Below are positions 16,437 to 25,000 of a stretch of DNA of 64,000 nucleotides, in pieces. The notes below the pieces were generated by a model. It made no database searches. It saw nothing but the letters and a program-made list of their open reading frames with translations, and was not told where the DNA came from. Every line of letters starts with the position of its first letter. Position 1 is the stretch's first letter. The DNA is from Paucidesulfovibrio gracilis DSM 16080 (GTDB lineage Bacteria; Desulfobacterota; Desulfovibrionia; Desulfovibrionales; Desulfovibrionaceae), in the NCBI RefSeq assembly GCF_900167125.1, contig NZ_FUYC01000001.1, positions 248,001 to 312,000 of the forward strand. Direction: 5' to 3'. Position numbers and translations under genes: made by a program.

Positions 16437-17443
16437 GCCACCTCCCCGCGTCGCAAGCCGCCCTTGACGTAATCCCGGGCCACCTCGGAACACGATTCCA
16501 TGTCCCCCTCACCCAGAATATGCAGGCAAGCCGCCAGATTCAGGGCCACCATCTGCATCATGGGTTCCGGTCCCCGGCCCTTGAGGATATCCCGCAGCAC
16601 GGCCACGGCGTGTTCCTTGCCTTCCACTTCCACAGCCTCGGGCGAAAAACGCCGGAATCCGAGCCGCACAGGATCCACCACCGTCTTGTCCATACGGCCT
16701 TTTTCAATGTAATACCCACGGGCCGGGCCAAAGGTGGTCAGCTCGTCGTAGCCGCCTGCACCGTGGATGAGCAGTGCCCGCTCCACGCCCGTAAGCAGCA
16801 GAGTCTCGCCCATGAGGTTGAGCATGTCCGGATCGCTGACGCCCAGCAGCTGGTGCGTTGGCCGCGCCGGATTGAGCAGCGGTCCCATGAAGTTGAACAG
16901 CGTGCGGATGCCCATACCCTGGCGTACCGGAGCGATATGCTTGAAGGCGGGGTGGTAGGCCGGAGCAAAAAGGAAGACGAAATGATTCCGGTCCAGTTCG
17001 GCGGCCACCTGCTCCGGTTCGGTATTCAACTCGCAGCCCAGCGCCTCCAGTGCGTCCGCACTGCCGCAGGAGGAGGACACAGCGCGATTGCCGTGCTTGA
17101 CCACCTGGTGTCCCATGTCGGCCAGAAACAACGCTGTGGCCGTGGAGCAATTGAAGCTGTTCTTGCCGTCCCCACCTGTGCCGCAGGTGTCGATGCGCGG
17201 CCCGGAAAGACCGGTGATCTGCCGGGCATGTTTGAGTCCGGCGCGCACCCCGGCGGCCAGGTCCGTGGAATCCTCGCCCTTGGCCCGCAAGCCCATGAGG
17301 AACGCCCCGGCAGCGGCCTGCCCCAAATTCCCGGAAAGCAATTCTTCAAACATACCATCCGCTTGGTCGTCACTGAGTGCCTTGCCTTCCAACAACAACT
17401 CCAACACCTGGGCTGAATTCACGGCAGTGGTCATCGTGGTCAT
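16430..17443 (-). CDS. trpD: Anthranilate phosphoribosyltransferase
   Basis: 337 residues. PRPP-dependent transfer of phosphoribose to anthranilate. Motifs: DTCGTGGDGKNSFNCSTA (PRPP pyrophosphate loop), KHGNRAVSSSCGSADALEALG, and NFMGPLLNPARPTHQLLGV. AGGAGAGAAGG lies just upstream of the ATG. Separate from trpG rather than fused. Usual length. Confidence 0.97.
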   Translation of the reverse strand: MTTMTTAVNSAQVLELLLEGKALSDDQADGMFEELLSGNLGQAAAGAFLMGLRAKGEDSTDLAAGVRAGLKHARQITGLSGPRIDTCGTGGDGKNSFNCSTATALFLADMGHQVVKHGNRAVSSSCGSADALEALGCELNTEPEQVAAELDRNHFVFLFAPAYHPAFKHIAPVRQGMGIRTLFNFMGPLLNPARPTHQLLGVSDPDMLNLMGETLLLTGVERALLIHGAGGYDELTTFGPARGYYIEKGRMDKTVVDPVRLGFRRFSPEAVEVEGKEHAVAVLRDILKGRGPEPMMQMVALNLAACLHILGEGDMESCSEVARDYVKGGLRRGEVAC

Positions 17444-17455
17444 GATCCTTCTCTC

Positions 17456-18028
17456 CTATCTTTCCTGAATATTTAAAAAATTATGCAACAGTTTCGGTCC
17501 GTCCGGCGTTAATATGGATTCGGGATGGAACTGCACCCCATGCCAGGGCCGATCCCCATACTCCAACCCCATGACTTCGCCGCGCTCGGTCCGCGCTGTG
17601 ATCCGCAGCAGCTCCGCTCCTTCCGGCCGCACCACCAGGGAGTGATACCGGCAAACTTCCAGGGGCTGGGGCAGGCCAGCGAACACGCCCTGGCCCTCAT
17701 GCCGCACCGCCGAAGTCTTGCCGTGCATGATGCGTTCGTTGCGGTTCACTTCCGCACCTGCGAACCGTCCCAGGATCTGATGTCCCAGACAGACGCCCAA
17801 CAGCGGCACCTCATGGGGCAACAGCGACAAAAACCGCAGGCAATGTCCGGCATTGTCCGGGTGGCTTGGTCCGGGCGAAAGGCAGACCCGCCGCACCCCG
17901 GCCACGAACTCCCGGTCCAGCAACTCTTCCCGGTTATTGCGCAGCACCACGGGATCAGCTCCCAGTTGCTGGAAGGCCTGCACCAGGTTGAAGGTGAAGG
18001 AATCAAAATTATCGATCAGCAAAAACAT
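17456..18028 (-). CDS. trpG: Anthranilate synthase glutamine amidotransferase subunit
   Basis: 190 residues from the ATG at 18028 (MFLLIDNFDSFTFNLVQ), preceded by GGGAGG at 6 bases. The start lies inside the end of trpE, a 20-base overlap. Triad class I glutaminase: nucleophile Cys in LLGVCLGHQ and the His-Glu pair in GVQFHPESI. Supplies ammonia to TrpE. Such subunits can also serve PabA function; none of the other pab genes is visible here. Confidence 0.96.
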   Translation of the reverse strand: MFLLIDNFDSFTFNLVQAFQQLGADPVVLRNNREELLDREFVAGVRRVCLSPGPSHPDNAGHCLRFLSLLPHEVPLLGVCLGHQILGRFAGAEVNRNERIMHGKTSAVRHEGQGVFAGLPQPLEVCRYHSLVVRPEGAELLRITARTERGEVMGLEYGDRPWHGVQFHPESILTPDGPKLLHNFLNIQER

Positions 18029-19487
18029 CGCCGTCCTCCCTGCCGCGCACCACTTCCCGCAGCACCCGCGCCTTGTTGTTGCATTCCTGCCATTCCTTTT
18101 CCGGATCGGAATCGAACACAATGCCCGCCCCGGCCTGCCAGTGGATCTGCTCCCCGCGAATCCACAACGAACGGATGGTGATGCCCGTGTCCAGGCTCAC
18201 CGGTCCGGCTCCCAGCCCCAGCCAGCCGATGCAGCCCGCATACGGCCCGCGCGGTCGGGATTCCCCGTGCTCCGCTTCCAAATCCGCAATAATCTCCATG
18301 GCCCGGATCTTGGGTGCGCCCGAGACCGTCCCGGCCGGAAACGTGGCCGCCAGCACGTCCAGGGCATCCAGCCCGTCCCGCAGTTGCGCATCCACGTAGG
18401 ACGTCAGGTGCATGACGTGGGAAAAACGCTCCACCTGCATGAACCGCCGCACGTTCACGCTGCCGGGCGCGGCAATACGGCCCAGGTCGTTGCGGCCCAA
18501 ATCCACCAGCATGACGTGCTCGGCCCGTTCCTTGGGATCCGCCAACAACTCTTCGGCAAGAGACTGGTCCTCGGCCTCGTCCGCGCCCCGGGGCCGCGTT
18601 CCCGCAATGGGACGCACTTCCAAATGTCCCCGGTCGCACCGCACCAGCATTTCCGGGGATGATCCCAGCAGGGTCATGTCCTCGCCGGAACCGTCGGGCA
18701 GGTGCATGTAAAACATGAACGGCGAAGGGTTGGCCTGACGAAGCCGCCGGTAGATGCGGAACGGCGCATCCGTGAGCGGGGCGGTAAACCGTGTGGAAAG
18801 CACCACCTGGATGCATTCCCCGTCACGAATCAATTCCTTGGCCCGTTCTACCGCGGCCTTGTATCCCGCCCGCTCGGGAGTGGATTCCGGCTCTGCCTCG
18901 GCAGCGCGTGGCGCTGCAATATCCTGAAAACTCGGCACAGGTTTGGGCAGAGGCTTGTCGTCCCGATCCAAACTCAGGAAGCAGCAACGATGCCGGAGGT
19001 GGTCAAAAAGCACCATGCGTCCGGGCAGGGCCAGGGCCAGGTCGGCGTCTTCCGCCGGTAAAGCCGTTTCCAGCTCCGGTTCCAGCAATCCGGCTACCCC
19101 GTATCCGAGATACCCGATCAGACTCCGTGTAATGGGCGGCAAATCCTCCCGATCCGATGCCGGGGATCCGTCCTGCTTAGGAAGGGACTGACGGACGTCG
19201 ATCATGGCCAAGGCCCGCCGCAGCCCCTCCACACAGGGCATGCCGTTCAATTCCGCCAACGGTCGCAAGCGCTGATCCAACACATCCACGGCCAAACGGC
19301 CCTGCCGCTGGGTGAACAAACACCGAAAATCCCAGGCCATCAGACTATAGCGACCCAATCGGCCGTCCACTTCCGCGCTTTCAAGCAGAATACCCGGCGC
19401 ATCGCCCACGAGTCCCAGATAGAGACTGATGGGGGTCTGCACGTCCGCAGGCAACCATTGTCCAAATTGCGTCAACGTCAGTCGCAT
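18009..19487 (-). CDS. trpE: Anthranilate synthase component I
   Basis: 492 residues. Makes anthranilate from chorismate with TrpG. The feedback site motif LLESAEVDGRLGRYS (about residue 35-49) is intact, so allosteric inhibition by tryptophan is expected. The catalytic C-terminal half holds ECIQVVLSTRF, PIAGTRPRG and TFPAGTVSGAPKIRAME. GGGGAGG lies 7 bases before the ATG. It follows tyrA after the only sizeable gap of the operon (214 bases), which holds a hairpin and a short upstream reading frame. Confidence 0.97.
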   Translation of the reverse strand: MRLTLTQFGQWLPADVQTPISLYLGLVGDAPGILLESAEVDGRLGRYSLMAWDFRCLFTQRQGRLAVDVLDQRLRPLAELNGMPCVEGLRRALAMIDVRQSLPKQDGSPASDREDLPPITRSLIGYLGYGVAGLLEPELETALPAEDADLALALPGRMVLFDHLRHRCCFLSLDRDDKPLPKPVPSFQDIAAPRAAEAEPESTPERAGYKAAVERAKELIRDGECIQVVLSTRFTAPLTDAPFRIYRRLRQANPSPFMFYMHLPDGSGEDMTLLGSSPEMLVRCDRGHLEVRPIAGTRPRGADEAEDQSLAEELLADPKERAEHVMLVDLGRNDLGRIAAPGSVNVRRFMQVERFSHVMHLTSYVDAQLRDGLDALDVLAATFPAGTVSGAPKIRAMEIIADLEAEHGESRPRGPYAGCIGWLGLGAGPVSLDTGITIRSLWIRGEQIHWQAGAGIVFDSDPEKEWQECNNKARVLREVVRGREDGDVFADR

Positions 19488-19543
19488 GCTGCGTCCTCCC
19501 CGGTACCGTTCGTCATGTCGTCGTTGTAAACAGTGTTCACCAT
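19478..19543 (-). CDS. Possible 21-residue upstream ORF overlapping the trpE start
   Basis: ATG at 19543 with AAGGAGG 11 bases upstream. It encodes MVNTVYNDDMTNGTGEDAACD and stops at TGA 19480-19478, just inside trpE, so terminating ribosomes would lie on the trpE start. It has no Trp codon, so it is not a classical trp leader peptide. It could couple or tune trpE translation, or be chance. Confidence 0.35.
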   Translation of the reverse strand: MVNTVYNDDMTNGTGEDAACD

Positions 19544-19665
19544 GTTGTTCAAAGCCTCCTTGCGCCTGGCGCGTGGCTGTCCGGTTATCGGACCCAGCTA
19601 CCGCTTCGCTTGGTTTTCGCTGCCCCCTGACCGGCGAGGCGGCGCAATATGGGATGGTTCGGAGA

Positions 19666-19693
19666 GGGGGCTGCCGCAGGACGGCGAGCCCCC
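19666..19693 (-). other. Strong intercistronic hairpin between tyrA and trpE
   Basis: GGGGGCT (19693-19687 on the minus strand) pairs with AGCCCCC (19672-19666), and inside it GCCG pairs with CGGC around TCCTG, with one bulged C. It begins about 8 bases after the tyrA stop. No U tract follows, so it is more likely an mRNA-stability or pausing structure than a terminator. Confidence 0.5.
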
Positions 19694-19701
19694 GGCGTGA
19701 A

Positions 19702-20490
19702 TCAGGACTCGGAACGCCACCACCATCGGGCGTGCTCGGACAAGAGGTCCAGGTCGCCGCCCGCGGCGATGTTCAGAAAGCCCGTGAACTGACGCACGGT
19801 TTCCTGGAGGTGTGGATTGGATTCGGAAATGGTCTCAAACAGGTCGGTATCTTCGGTGAGCATCTTGCGCGCCGAGTCCAGCCGACGTTGAAAGGAAGGC
19901 GTCAAATATTTTTCAATGCCCGACACCTGCCGCATGGCCGCAAGGTGGGCCACCGTGGAGATAAAGTTCAGCCCCTGCACGTAGGCCACGGCGCGGTCAT
20001 GTTCTTCGGGGGTGGACAGGAAGGGTTCAAACCCCATGTCCGTAAACAGTGCGTTCACCAACGCCGGGTCCGCGCCCGGTCCCGGGGTTACGGCCACACG
20101 GGGAGCGAATCCCTCCGGGATGACCGGCCCGAACAAAGGATGCGTGCCCACCACGGAACCCTTCCAGGCCCGGCGCATGCGGCGCATGGGCAAGACCTTC
20201 ACGGAGCAGATGTCCGCCAGGATCGCGTCTTCGGCCAGATGCGGCACAACATCCGCGAGCACCGTGTCCAGCGCGGGTACGGGAACACAGAGCAGGACCA
20301 CGCCGCAGTCCCGAAGCCGGGGCAGTTCTTCCGGGGCGAGCCGGTCGCTGCCCGAAGCCAGATCCAGGCCCACGACCCGCCGGCCGGCCGCCACAGCGCG
20401 GCCCGCCAGCAGCGTTCCCATACGCCCCCGCGCCCCCACAAGCCCGAGGCAGGCCGACGCGTTGATCTCGTTTTCTTCCTGCGTGGTCAT
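19702..20490 (-). CDS. tyrA: Prephenate dehydrogenase
   Basis: 262 residues; the ATG at 20490 overlaps the aroA stop (ATGA). The Rossmann loop is CLGLVGARGRMGTLLAGRA (about residue 14-32), with ADICSVK and the substrate-site motif VVGTHPLFGP. The C-terminal helical dimerisation domain follows (HDRAVAYVQGLNF). Oxidatively decarboxylates prephenate to 4-hydroxyphenylpyruvate for tyrosine. No chorismate mutase or ACT domain is attached: in this operon the mutase is on PheA. The NAD/NADP preference cannot be told. Confidence 0.92.
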   Translation of the reverse strand: MTTQEENEINASACLGLVGARGRMGTLLAGRAVAAGRRVVGLDLASGSDRLAPEELPRLRDCGVVLLCVPVPALDTVLADVVPHLAEDAILADICSVKVLPMRRMRRAWKGSVVGTHPLFGPVIPEGFAPRVAVTPGPGADPALVNALFTDMGFEPFLSTPEEHDRAVAYVQGLNFISTVAHLAAMRQVSGIEKYLTPSFQRRLDSARKMLTEDTDLFETISESNPHLQETVRQFTGFLNIAAGGDLDLLSEHARWWWRSES

Positions 20491-21872
20491 GACCGTTGTA
20501 ACTCCAGATTCGCAGGTGACACCTTGGCCCAATCCTCCCAAAAGCCGGGATAGGACTTGGACACGCACAGCACATCGTCCAGCACGGGACGCACCCCGGC
20601 AAAGGCCAGCAAGGAAAGGCTCATGGCAATGCGGTGATCCCCGAAGCATTGCAGTTCCACGGATTCTCCGTCCCGCAAGCCTTCGGGTCCGCGACCATGC
20701 ACAAGCAGCCCGTCCGACGTCTCCTCCACGGGACATCCGGCCCGGGCCAGCTGCGTCTGCATGGCCGCCAGCCGGTCGCACTCCTTCAGGCGCAGATGCG
20801 GCACGCCGCGGATCACGGTCTCGCCTCGGGCAAACGCCGCGGTCACGGCCACCGTGGGTACGAGGTCCGGGCAGCGGCCCATGTCCACATCCACGCCCCG
20901 CAGGGAGGACGGGTATGCGGTCACCCCGGTGTAGTCCGTGGCAAACCGTGCGCCCATTTGGGCTAAAATTTCCAGCACGGCCCGATCGCCCTGAAGCGAA
21001 TCCGCGTGCAGGCCTTCCACCCGCACGGGGCGGGAACCCACGATACCGGCCGCCAGCAGATATGAGCCGTTGCTCCAATCCCCTTCCACCCGGTAATCAG
21101 CGCCTTCATATTCTCCGGGCTGGATTTCGAACCGGGTCCGGCCGGGTTCGGCACGTTTCAGAGAGCGCCACGGCACGGAGTTCCATTCTCCGCTGTCGTC
21201 CCTGGTCTGCACGGAAAATTCAATACCGAAATCCTGCATCACACGAAGTGTCAGCGCCACATAAGGCCAGGAAAGGCTTTTGGAGCCAGTCAAAACAATG
21301 CTCATGGGCTTACGGGCCAGGGGCGCGGCCAGAAGCAGGCCGGAAAGATACTGGCTGGATTCCTCCAGGCTGATTTCCACCCGCCCGCCGGACAGCCCCT
21401 CGGCGTGCAGCACAAAAGGTGGGCAGCCCTCATTGCCGAGCCAGTCAAATTTCGCGCCCAACCGTTCCAGAGCCGTGGTCAGTTCCCCAATGGGCCGTTC
21501 GTGCATGCGGTCCGCCCCATGCACCTTGAACGCGCCGTGACCGGCAGCCAGCACAGCGGTAAGCAATCGACAGCTCGTTCCCGATTCATTCACAAAGATG
21601 TCAACGGGTTTTCCCAGGCCCGAGGGATCCGCGCCCTGGCCTCCGCCCAGCGGCCCTTCCTTGAATCCGTCCACACGCAGCAAGGCGTCCTGTTGCGCCA
21701 TGACTGCGCCGGCCGCTTCCAGGCATTGGCGGGTCACGTCCAGGTCCACGCTTTGCAGGACATTTTCCAGGTCGCACCTTCTGGCTGCCAGACTGGCCGC
21801 GATCAGGGCGCGGTGGGAAAGAGACTTGGACGCCGGAGCCGTGATGGTCACCATTTCAGCACTCGTGGACAT
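20487..21872 (-). CDS. aroA: 5-enolpyruvylshikimate-3-phosphate synthase
   Basis: 461 residues. Motifs: APASKSLSHRALIAA at the N terminus, VNESGTSCRLLTA, HERPIGELTTALERLGA, RLKECDRLAAM and FGDHRIAMSLSLLA. Transfers enolpyruvate from PEP to shikimate-3-phosphate. The substrate-loop reads NESGTS rather than the NAGTA found in glyphosate-sensitive class I enzymes. The start codon is 1 base after the pheA stop. The intermediate shikimate genes (aroD/E/K) are not in the window. Confidence 0.95.
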   Translation of the reverse strand: MSTSAEMVTITAPASKSLSHRALIAASLAARRCDLENVLQSVDLDVTRQCLEAAGAVMAQQDALLRVDGFKEGPLGGGQGADPSGLGKPVDIFVNESGTSCRLLTAVLAAGHGAFKVHGADRMHERPIGELTTALERLGAKFDWLGNEGCPPFVLHAEGLSGGRVEISLEESSQYLSGLLLAAPLARKPMSIVLTGSKSLSWPYVALTLRVMQDFGIEFSVQTRDDSGEWNSVPWRSLKRAEPGRTRFEIQPGEYEGADYRVEGDWSNGSYLLAAGIVGSRPVRVEGLHADSLQGDRAVLEILAQMGARFATDYTGVTAYPSSLRGVDVDMGRCPDLVPTVAVTAAFARGETVIRGVPHLRLKECDRLAAMQTQLARAGCPVEETSDGLLVHGRGPEGLRDGESVELQCFGDHRIAMSLSLLAFAGVRPVLDDVLCVSKSYPGFWEDWAKVSPANLELQRS

Positions 21873-21873
21873 A

Positions 21874-22992
21874 TCAGCAATTCTCCAGATGCGGTCCGGC
21901 CGGGTAGGAACCCAGGAACCGCAGGGTATGGCAATGGTCTCGCAATTCGTCGGTCAACGGCTTGAACGCGGGGTCGGCAAGGTCGCATTCCAAATCCGCG
22001 AAGAACACGTATTTCCACCGTTCCCCGCGGGAAGGACGCGATTCCAGCTTGCTCAAGTTCACGCCCCGACGGGAAAAAATCTCCAGCACCGTCCCCAGTG
22101 CGCCGGGCCTGTCCGGCGTGGTGAAAAGGATGGAGCTTTTGTCCCGTTCCTTTTCCTGGCCCGGAGCCGGAGCAATGACCAGAAAACGGGTCCAGTTGTC
22201 GGGCAGATCCTCCAGATGTTCGGCCAGGACGTTGAGTCCGAAAAGTTCGGCCAGACGCACATGCCCCACCACAGCGGAGCCGTCCCCGGCATCCCGGGCC
22301 AGCCGTGCGGCAGCGGCCGTGCTGGACATGGGCAGTCGCGGCGCCTCGGGCAGGTTCGCCTCCAACCATTCCCCACACTGGCCCAGGGCTTTGGAATGGG
22401 AATACACGCGGGTGACGTGGCCCAGGCCGGGTACCGCGGCCAACAGCGCATGGCTGATGCGCGAATAGAGTTCCGCCTGCACGAACACGGGATAGCGCAT
22501 GAACAGGTCCACGGTCTGGCCCACGGTACCCTGGAGCGAATTTTCCAGAGGAACGATGCCCAGCTCGGCACCGCCTTCGGCCACAGCGCGGAAGACCTCC
22601 CCCAGGTTCGACTTGGGGGTCAGCTCGGCCATGTGTCCCATGAACTCGATGCCCGCAAAATAGGAGAACGTGCCTTCCGGACCAAGATAGACCACGCGCT
22701 CGGGCCGTTGCAGACGGCGGGACGAGGACATGATCTCGCGATAGATGGAATAGAGGTGGCGATCCGGCAGAGGACCGGGGTTGAGCACCTGCAACCGGGT
22801 AATGACTTCCTTTTCCCGGCGTGGCTTGAAGATGGGTTCAGCTGATCCGGCCTTGTGCCGCCCCACTTCCAGGCTCACTTCCGCCCGCTGGTTGAGCAGG
22901 TCCAAAATGGCTTCGTCCAGGGCGTCGATGCGTTCGCGCATTCCGGTCAGCCCGGTATCGTCGGGCAGCGTGTCCTTCCTGTTCCCGTGCAT
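21874..22992 (-). CDS. pheA: Bifunctional chorismate mutase / prephenate dehydratase (P-protein)
   Basis: 372 residues from the ATG at 22992, just after the aroB' stop. Chorismate mutase (AroQ type) covers about residues 18-95 (RERIDALDEAILDLLNQRAE). Prephenate dehydratase covers about 100-280, with YLGPEGTFSYFA, PLENSLQGTVGQT and the catalytic NWTRFLVIA (Thr-Arg-Phe). The C-terminal ACT domain has GALGTVLEIFSRRGVNLSKLESRPSRG, including the ESRP motif that binds phenylalanine, so Phe feedback inhibition is expected. It supplies prephenate for both Phe and Tyr arms. Confidence 0.96.
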   Translation of the reverse strand: MHGNRKDTLPDDTGLTGMRERIDALDEAILDLLNQRAEVSLEVGRHKAGSAEPIFKPRREKEVITRLQVLNPGPLPDRHLYSIYREIMSSSRRLQRPERVVYLGPEGTFSYFAGIEFMGHMAELTPKSNLGEVFRAVAEGGAELGIVPLENSLQGTVGQTVDLFMRYPVFVQAELYSRISHALLAAVPGLGHVTRVYSHSKALGQCGEWLEANLPEAPRLPMSSTAAAARLARDAGDGSAVVGHVRLAELFGLNVLAEHLEDLPDNWTRFLVIAPAPGQEKERDKSSILFTTPDRPGALGTVLEIFSRRGVNLSKLESRPSRGERWKYVFFADLECDLADPAFKPLTDELRDHCHTLRFLGSYPAGPHLENC

Positions 22993-22996
22993 GGGC

Positions 22997-23980
22997 CTAG
23001 CCTTCCTTGATGTCCTCTTGAATGCGCATTCCGAAATGGCGGCCCGCCTCGTCCGTCCGGCAGAGAATTTCATCCCCTTCCCGCAGGGAGACCACGCTCA
23101 CGGGTTCGCCGTCCGGACGCACCACGCGGATGGTTTCGGCGTTCTGCAAAAACACCTGCCCCTGTTTCGGTCCGTCCGGCGTGTCCACCCGGGCCTCGAT
23201 GAGCAGCATGGGCCGCACCTCCACCTTGACCCGGCCGACCGTGCTCAGATTGGTGTTGCCCTGGGCGTCCACCACCAGCACCTGTGATCCGGCGCAAAGC
23301 TCTTCCAGATACGAAGTACGGTCCCCGGGCATCTGGGCGTAGGCGTGGACGGCACCAGCATTGATCCGGAACGGACGCGCCGCCACATAGGGATTGGATT
23401 CGGTTTCGGCATGCACCAGAAACGTAAAGGCCGAAGAATTGCCCACCAGCATGCCCTGGCCCCGACGCAACATGGAGATGGTGTCCACGCAGACGCGATG
23501 CCCCAGCCCGGCGGGACGAATGGCGGTGACCACCGCAGTGGAAAGATCCATGACACCCTGCGAAAGTTTGAGTTCGGAAACAATGGCCTTCAGTTCCGCG
23601 GCGGCCTCGGGCAGCACCACCACCCCGGCGACGCCCCGCTCCAAAACACCGGCGGCCAGGCGCGCCCGCTCCAGGGAGCCGACCTCCACCACCACGTCGT
23701 CCTGCTGCGCCAGGATGTTTTCCAGGGGGATGATTTCCCACCCCTCGGCCAGGACCACGGCTTCCCCGCCGCGCATCCGGTCCACGGCCTCCTCTTCAGC
23801 GGTTTTATCCGTGATGGAGACCACCGGCATGGCCGACTCGGACACGACTTCCACCCGGCCCAGGGACAACACGTCGTCCACGCGCTCCGGTTCGGTAAGG
23901 ACCGCGTCCACGCCCGATTCGAGCGCCAGGGTCACCAGGTGTTTGTCAAACGGCACAGCCTTGAAAATGATACGTTTCAT
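22997..23980 (-). CDS. aroB': 3-dehydroquinate synthase II (archaeal type)
   Basis: 327 residues. Converts the ADH intermediate made by the upstream gene to 3-dehydroquinate by oxidative deamination and cyclisation, as in Methanocaldococcus. Recognised by overall sequence: MRGGEAVVLAEGWEIIPLENIL, VGNSSAFTFLVHAETESNPYV, RPFRINAGAVHAYAQMPG and YLEELCAGSQVLVVDA. It replaces the DAHP-based AroB. The archaeal-type aro pair is known from Desulfovibrio; here it heads the operon. Confidence 0.95.
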   Translation of the reverse strand: MKRIIFKAVPFDKHLVTLALESGVDAVLTEPERVDDVLSLGRVEVVSESAMPVVSITDKTAEEEAVDRMRGGEAVVLAEGWEIIPLENILAQQDDVVVEVGSLERARLAAGVLERGVAGVVVLPEAAAELKAIVSELKLSQGVMDLSTAVVTAIRPAGLGHRVCVDTISMLRRGQGMLVGNSSAFTFLVHAETESNPYVAARPFRINAGAVHAYAQMPGDRTSYLEELCAGSQVLVVDAQGNTNLSTVGRVKVEVRPMLLIEARVDTPDGPKQGQVFLQNAETIRVVRPDGEPVSVVSLREGDEILCRTDEAGRHFGMRIQEDIKEG

Positions 23981-23994
23981 GAATCCCGCTCGCT

Positions 23995-24795
23995 TTACTT
24001 TCCGTCCACCAAGGCCACGGCCTCGTCCACCTGCATGTCCTCATGTACCACCATGGACAACGCCTGCACCAGCTTGGTCACCCGGGGGTGCTGGAACACG
24101 TTGCGCCCCACGGAAAGACCAGCTCCGCCGGCCATCAGAGAATCACGAACCATCTGTAAGAATTCTCCGGTGCTGTCCATTTTCGGACCGCCCGCAATAA
24201 CCACGGGGATGCAGCATGCGCCCGTCACCCGGGAGAAGCTGTCGGGATCCCCGGTGTAATTCACTTTGACCACATCCGCGCCCAGTTCCGTTCCCACGCG
24301 TGCGCAATGCGCCACAACGGCTGGATCGTACTCGTCCTTCACCTTGGGTCCGCGGGCGTAGACCATGGCCAGAAGCGGCATGCCCCAGCGGGCCGCGTCC
24401 GTGGCCACCCGGCCCACATCGCGAAGCATGTCGGTTTCGTTGTCGTCCCCCAGGTTCAGATGCACGCTTACGGCATCCGCCCCCAGGCAGACCGCATCCT
24501 CCACCGAGGCCACCAGTCCCTTGTAGTTGGGCCGGGGGGAAAGACAGGTGGAGGCGGACAAGTGGACGATCAGTCCCACATCACGCCCTTCGGCACGGTG
24601 GCCGCAGCGCACGTTGCCCTTGTGCTCCAGCACGGCATTGGCTCCGCCTTCCACCACGCGGCTCACGGCCTCGCGCATGTCCTCAATGCCCTCAATGGGT
24701 CCCACCGTGACGCCATGGTCCATGGGAACCACGATGGTTCGGTGGGTGTTGCGGTTGAAGATCCGCTCCAGCCGGATGGCTTTTCCAATATGCAT
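23995..24795 (-). CDS. aroA': 2-amino-3,7-dideoxy-D-threo-hept-6-ulosonate synthase (archaeal-type first aro enzyme)
   Basis: 266 residues from the ATG at 24795 (GGAG 7 bases upstream). Class I aldolase of the FBA-like (DhnA) family: [44 protein letters not shown], the Schiff-base Lys in [13 protein letters not shown], and [18 protein letters not shown]. It condenses aspartate semialdehyde with a 6-deoxy-5-ketofructose-1-phosphate-derived unit to start aromatic synthesis without DAHP. First gene of the operon; its mRNA leader carries the aromatic attenuator. Confidence 0.94.
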   Translation of the reverse strand: MHIGKAIRLERIFNRNTHRTIVVPMDHGVTVGPIEGIEDMREAVSRVVEGGANAVLEHKGNVRCGHRAEGRDVGLIVHLSASTCLSPRPNYKGLVASVEDAVCLGADAVSVHLNLGDDNETDMLRDVGRVATDAARWGMPLLAMVYARGPKVKDEYDPAVVAHCARVGTELGADVVKVNYTGDPDSFSRVTGACCIPVVIAGGPKMDSTGEFLQMVRDSLMAGGAGLSVGRNVFQHPRVTKLVQALSMVVHEDMQVDEAVALVDGK

Positions 24796-24839
24796 AATCC
24801 TGCTCCGTAGTGTTGCGGACCGAGGCACCGGGACCATGA

Positions 24840-24879
24840 AACAAACAAAGGGCCACCGGCATTTTGCCAGCGGCCCTTT
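24840..24879 (-). terminator. Attenuator terminator hairpin of the aro-trp operon
   Basis: Outer stem AAAGGGCC (24879-24872 on the minus strand) with GGCCCTTT (24854-24847), extended inward by seven more pairs (two G-U) to a tri-A loop, then a U-rich tail GTTTGTTT (24846-24839). It lies 28 bases after the leader-peptide stop codon and 45 bases before aroA'. The 5' arm includes CCGCTGGC (24873-24866), which can instead pair with GTCAGCGG (24937-24930) inside the leader-peptide frame, giving a candidate antiterminator. Confidence 0.8.
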
Positions 24880-24907
24880 GAAGAGATTCACCTGATGATA
24901 CTGTACG

Positions 24908-25000
24908 TTAGGCTACAACTCTCCCGTGACCGCTGACGCGGGTAAACCAATACCAAAAATAAAAGGAGGCGAACACGCCGAGGTCTTTGTGAGAGTTCAT
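24908..25000 (-). CDS. Aromatic leader peptide (Phe/Tyr/Trp) controlling the aro-trp operon
   Basis: 30 residues, ATG at 25000, TAA at 24910-24908. Residues 13-19 are seven consecutive aromatic amino acids, FYFWYWF, with another Phe at residue 10: four Phe, two Tyr and two Trp codons in ten positions. This is the composition expected of an attenuation leader that senses all three charged aromatic tRNAs, placed in front of genes for the shared pathway and all three branches. The terminator follows downstream. A TTGACA at 25035-25030 with a poor -10 would put the transcript start close to the ATG (leaderless translation). An AAGGAG 18 bases upstream is rather far for a normal ribosome site. The peptide itself is read directly; its role is inferred. 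Confidence 0.85.
   Translation of the reverse strand: MNSHKDLGVFASFYFWYWFTRVSGHGRVVA

Noticed and set aside
19478-19543. The short frame before trpE as a trp leader peptide
   Set aside because: It has no Trp codon and no downstream terminator with a U tract; at most it is a coupling uORF.
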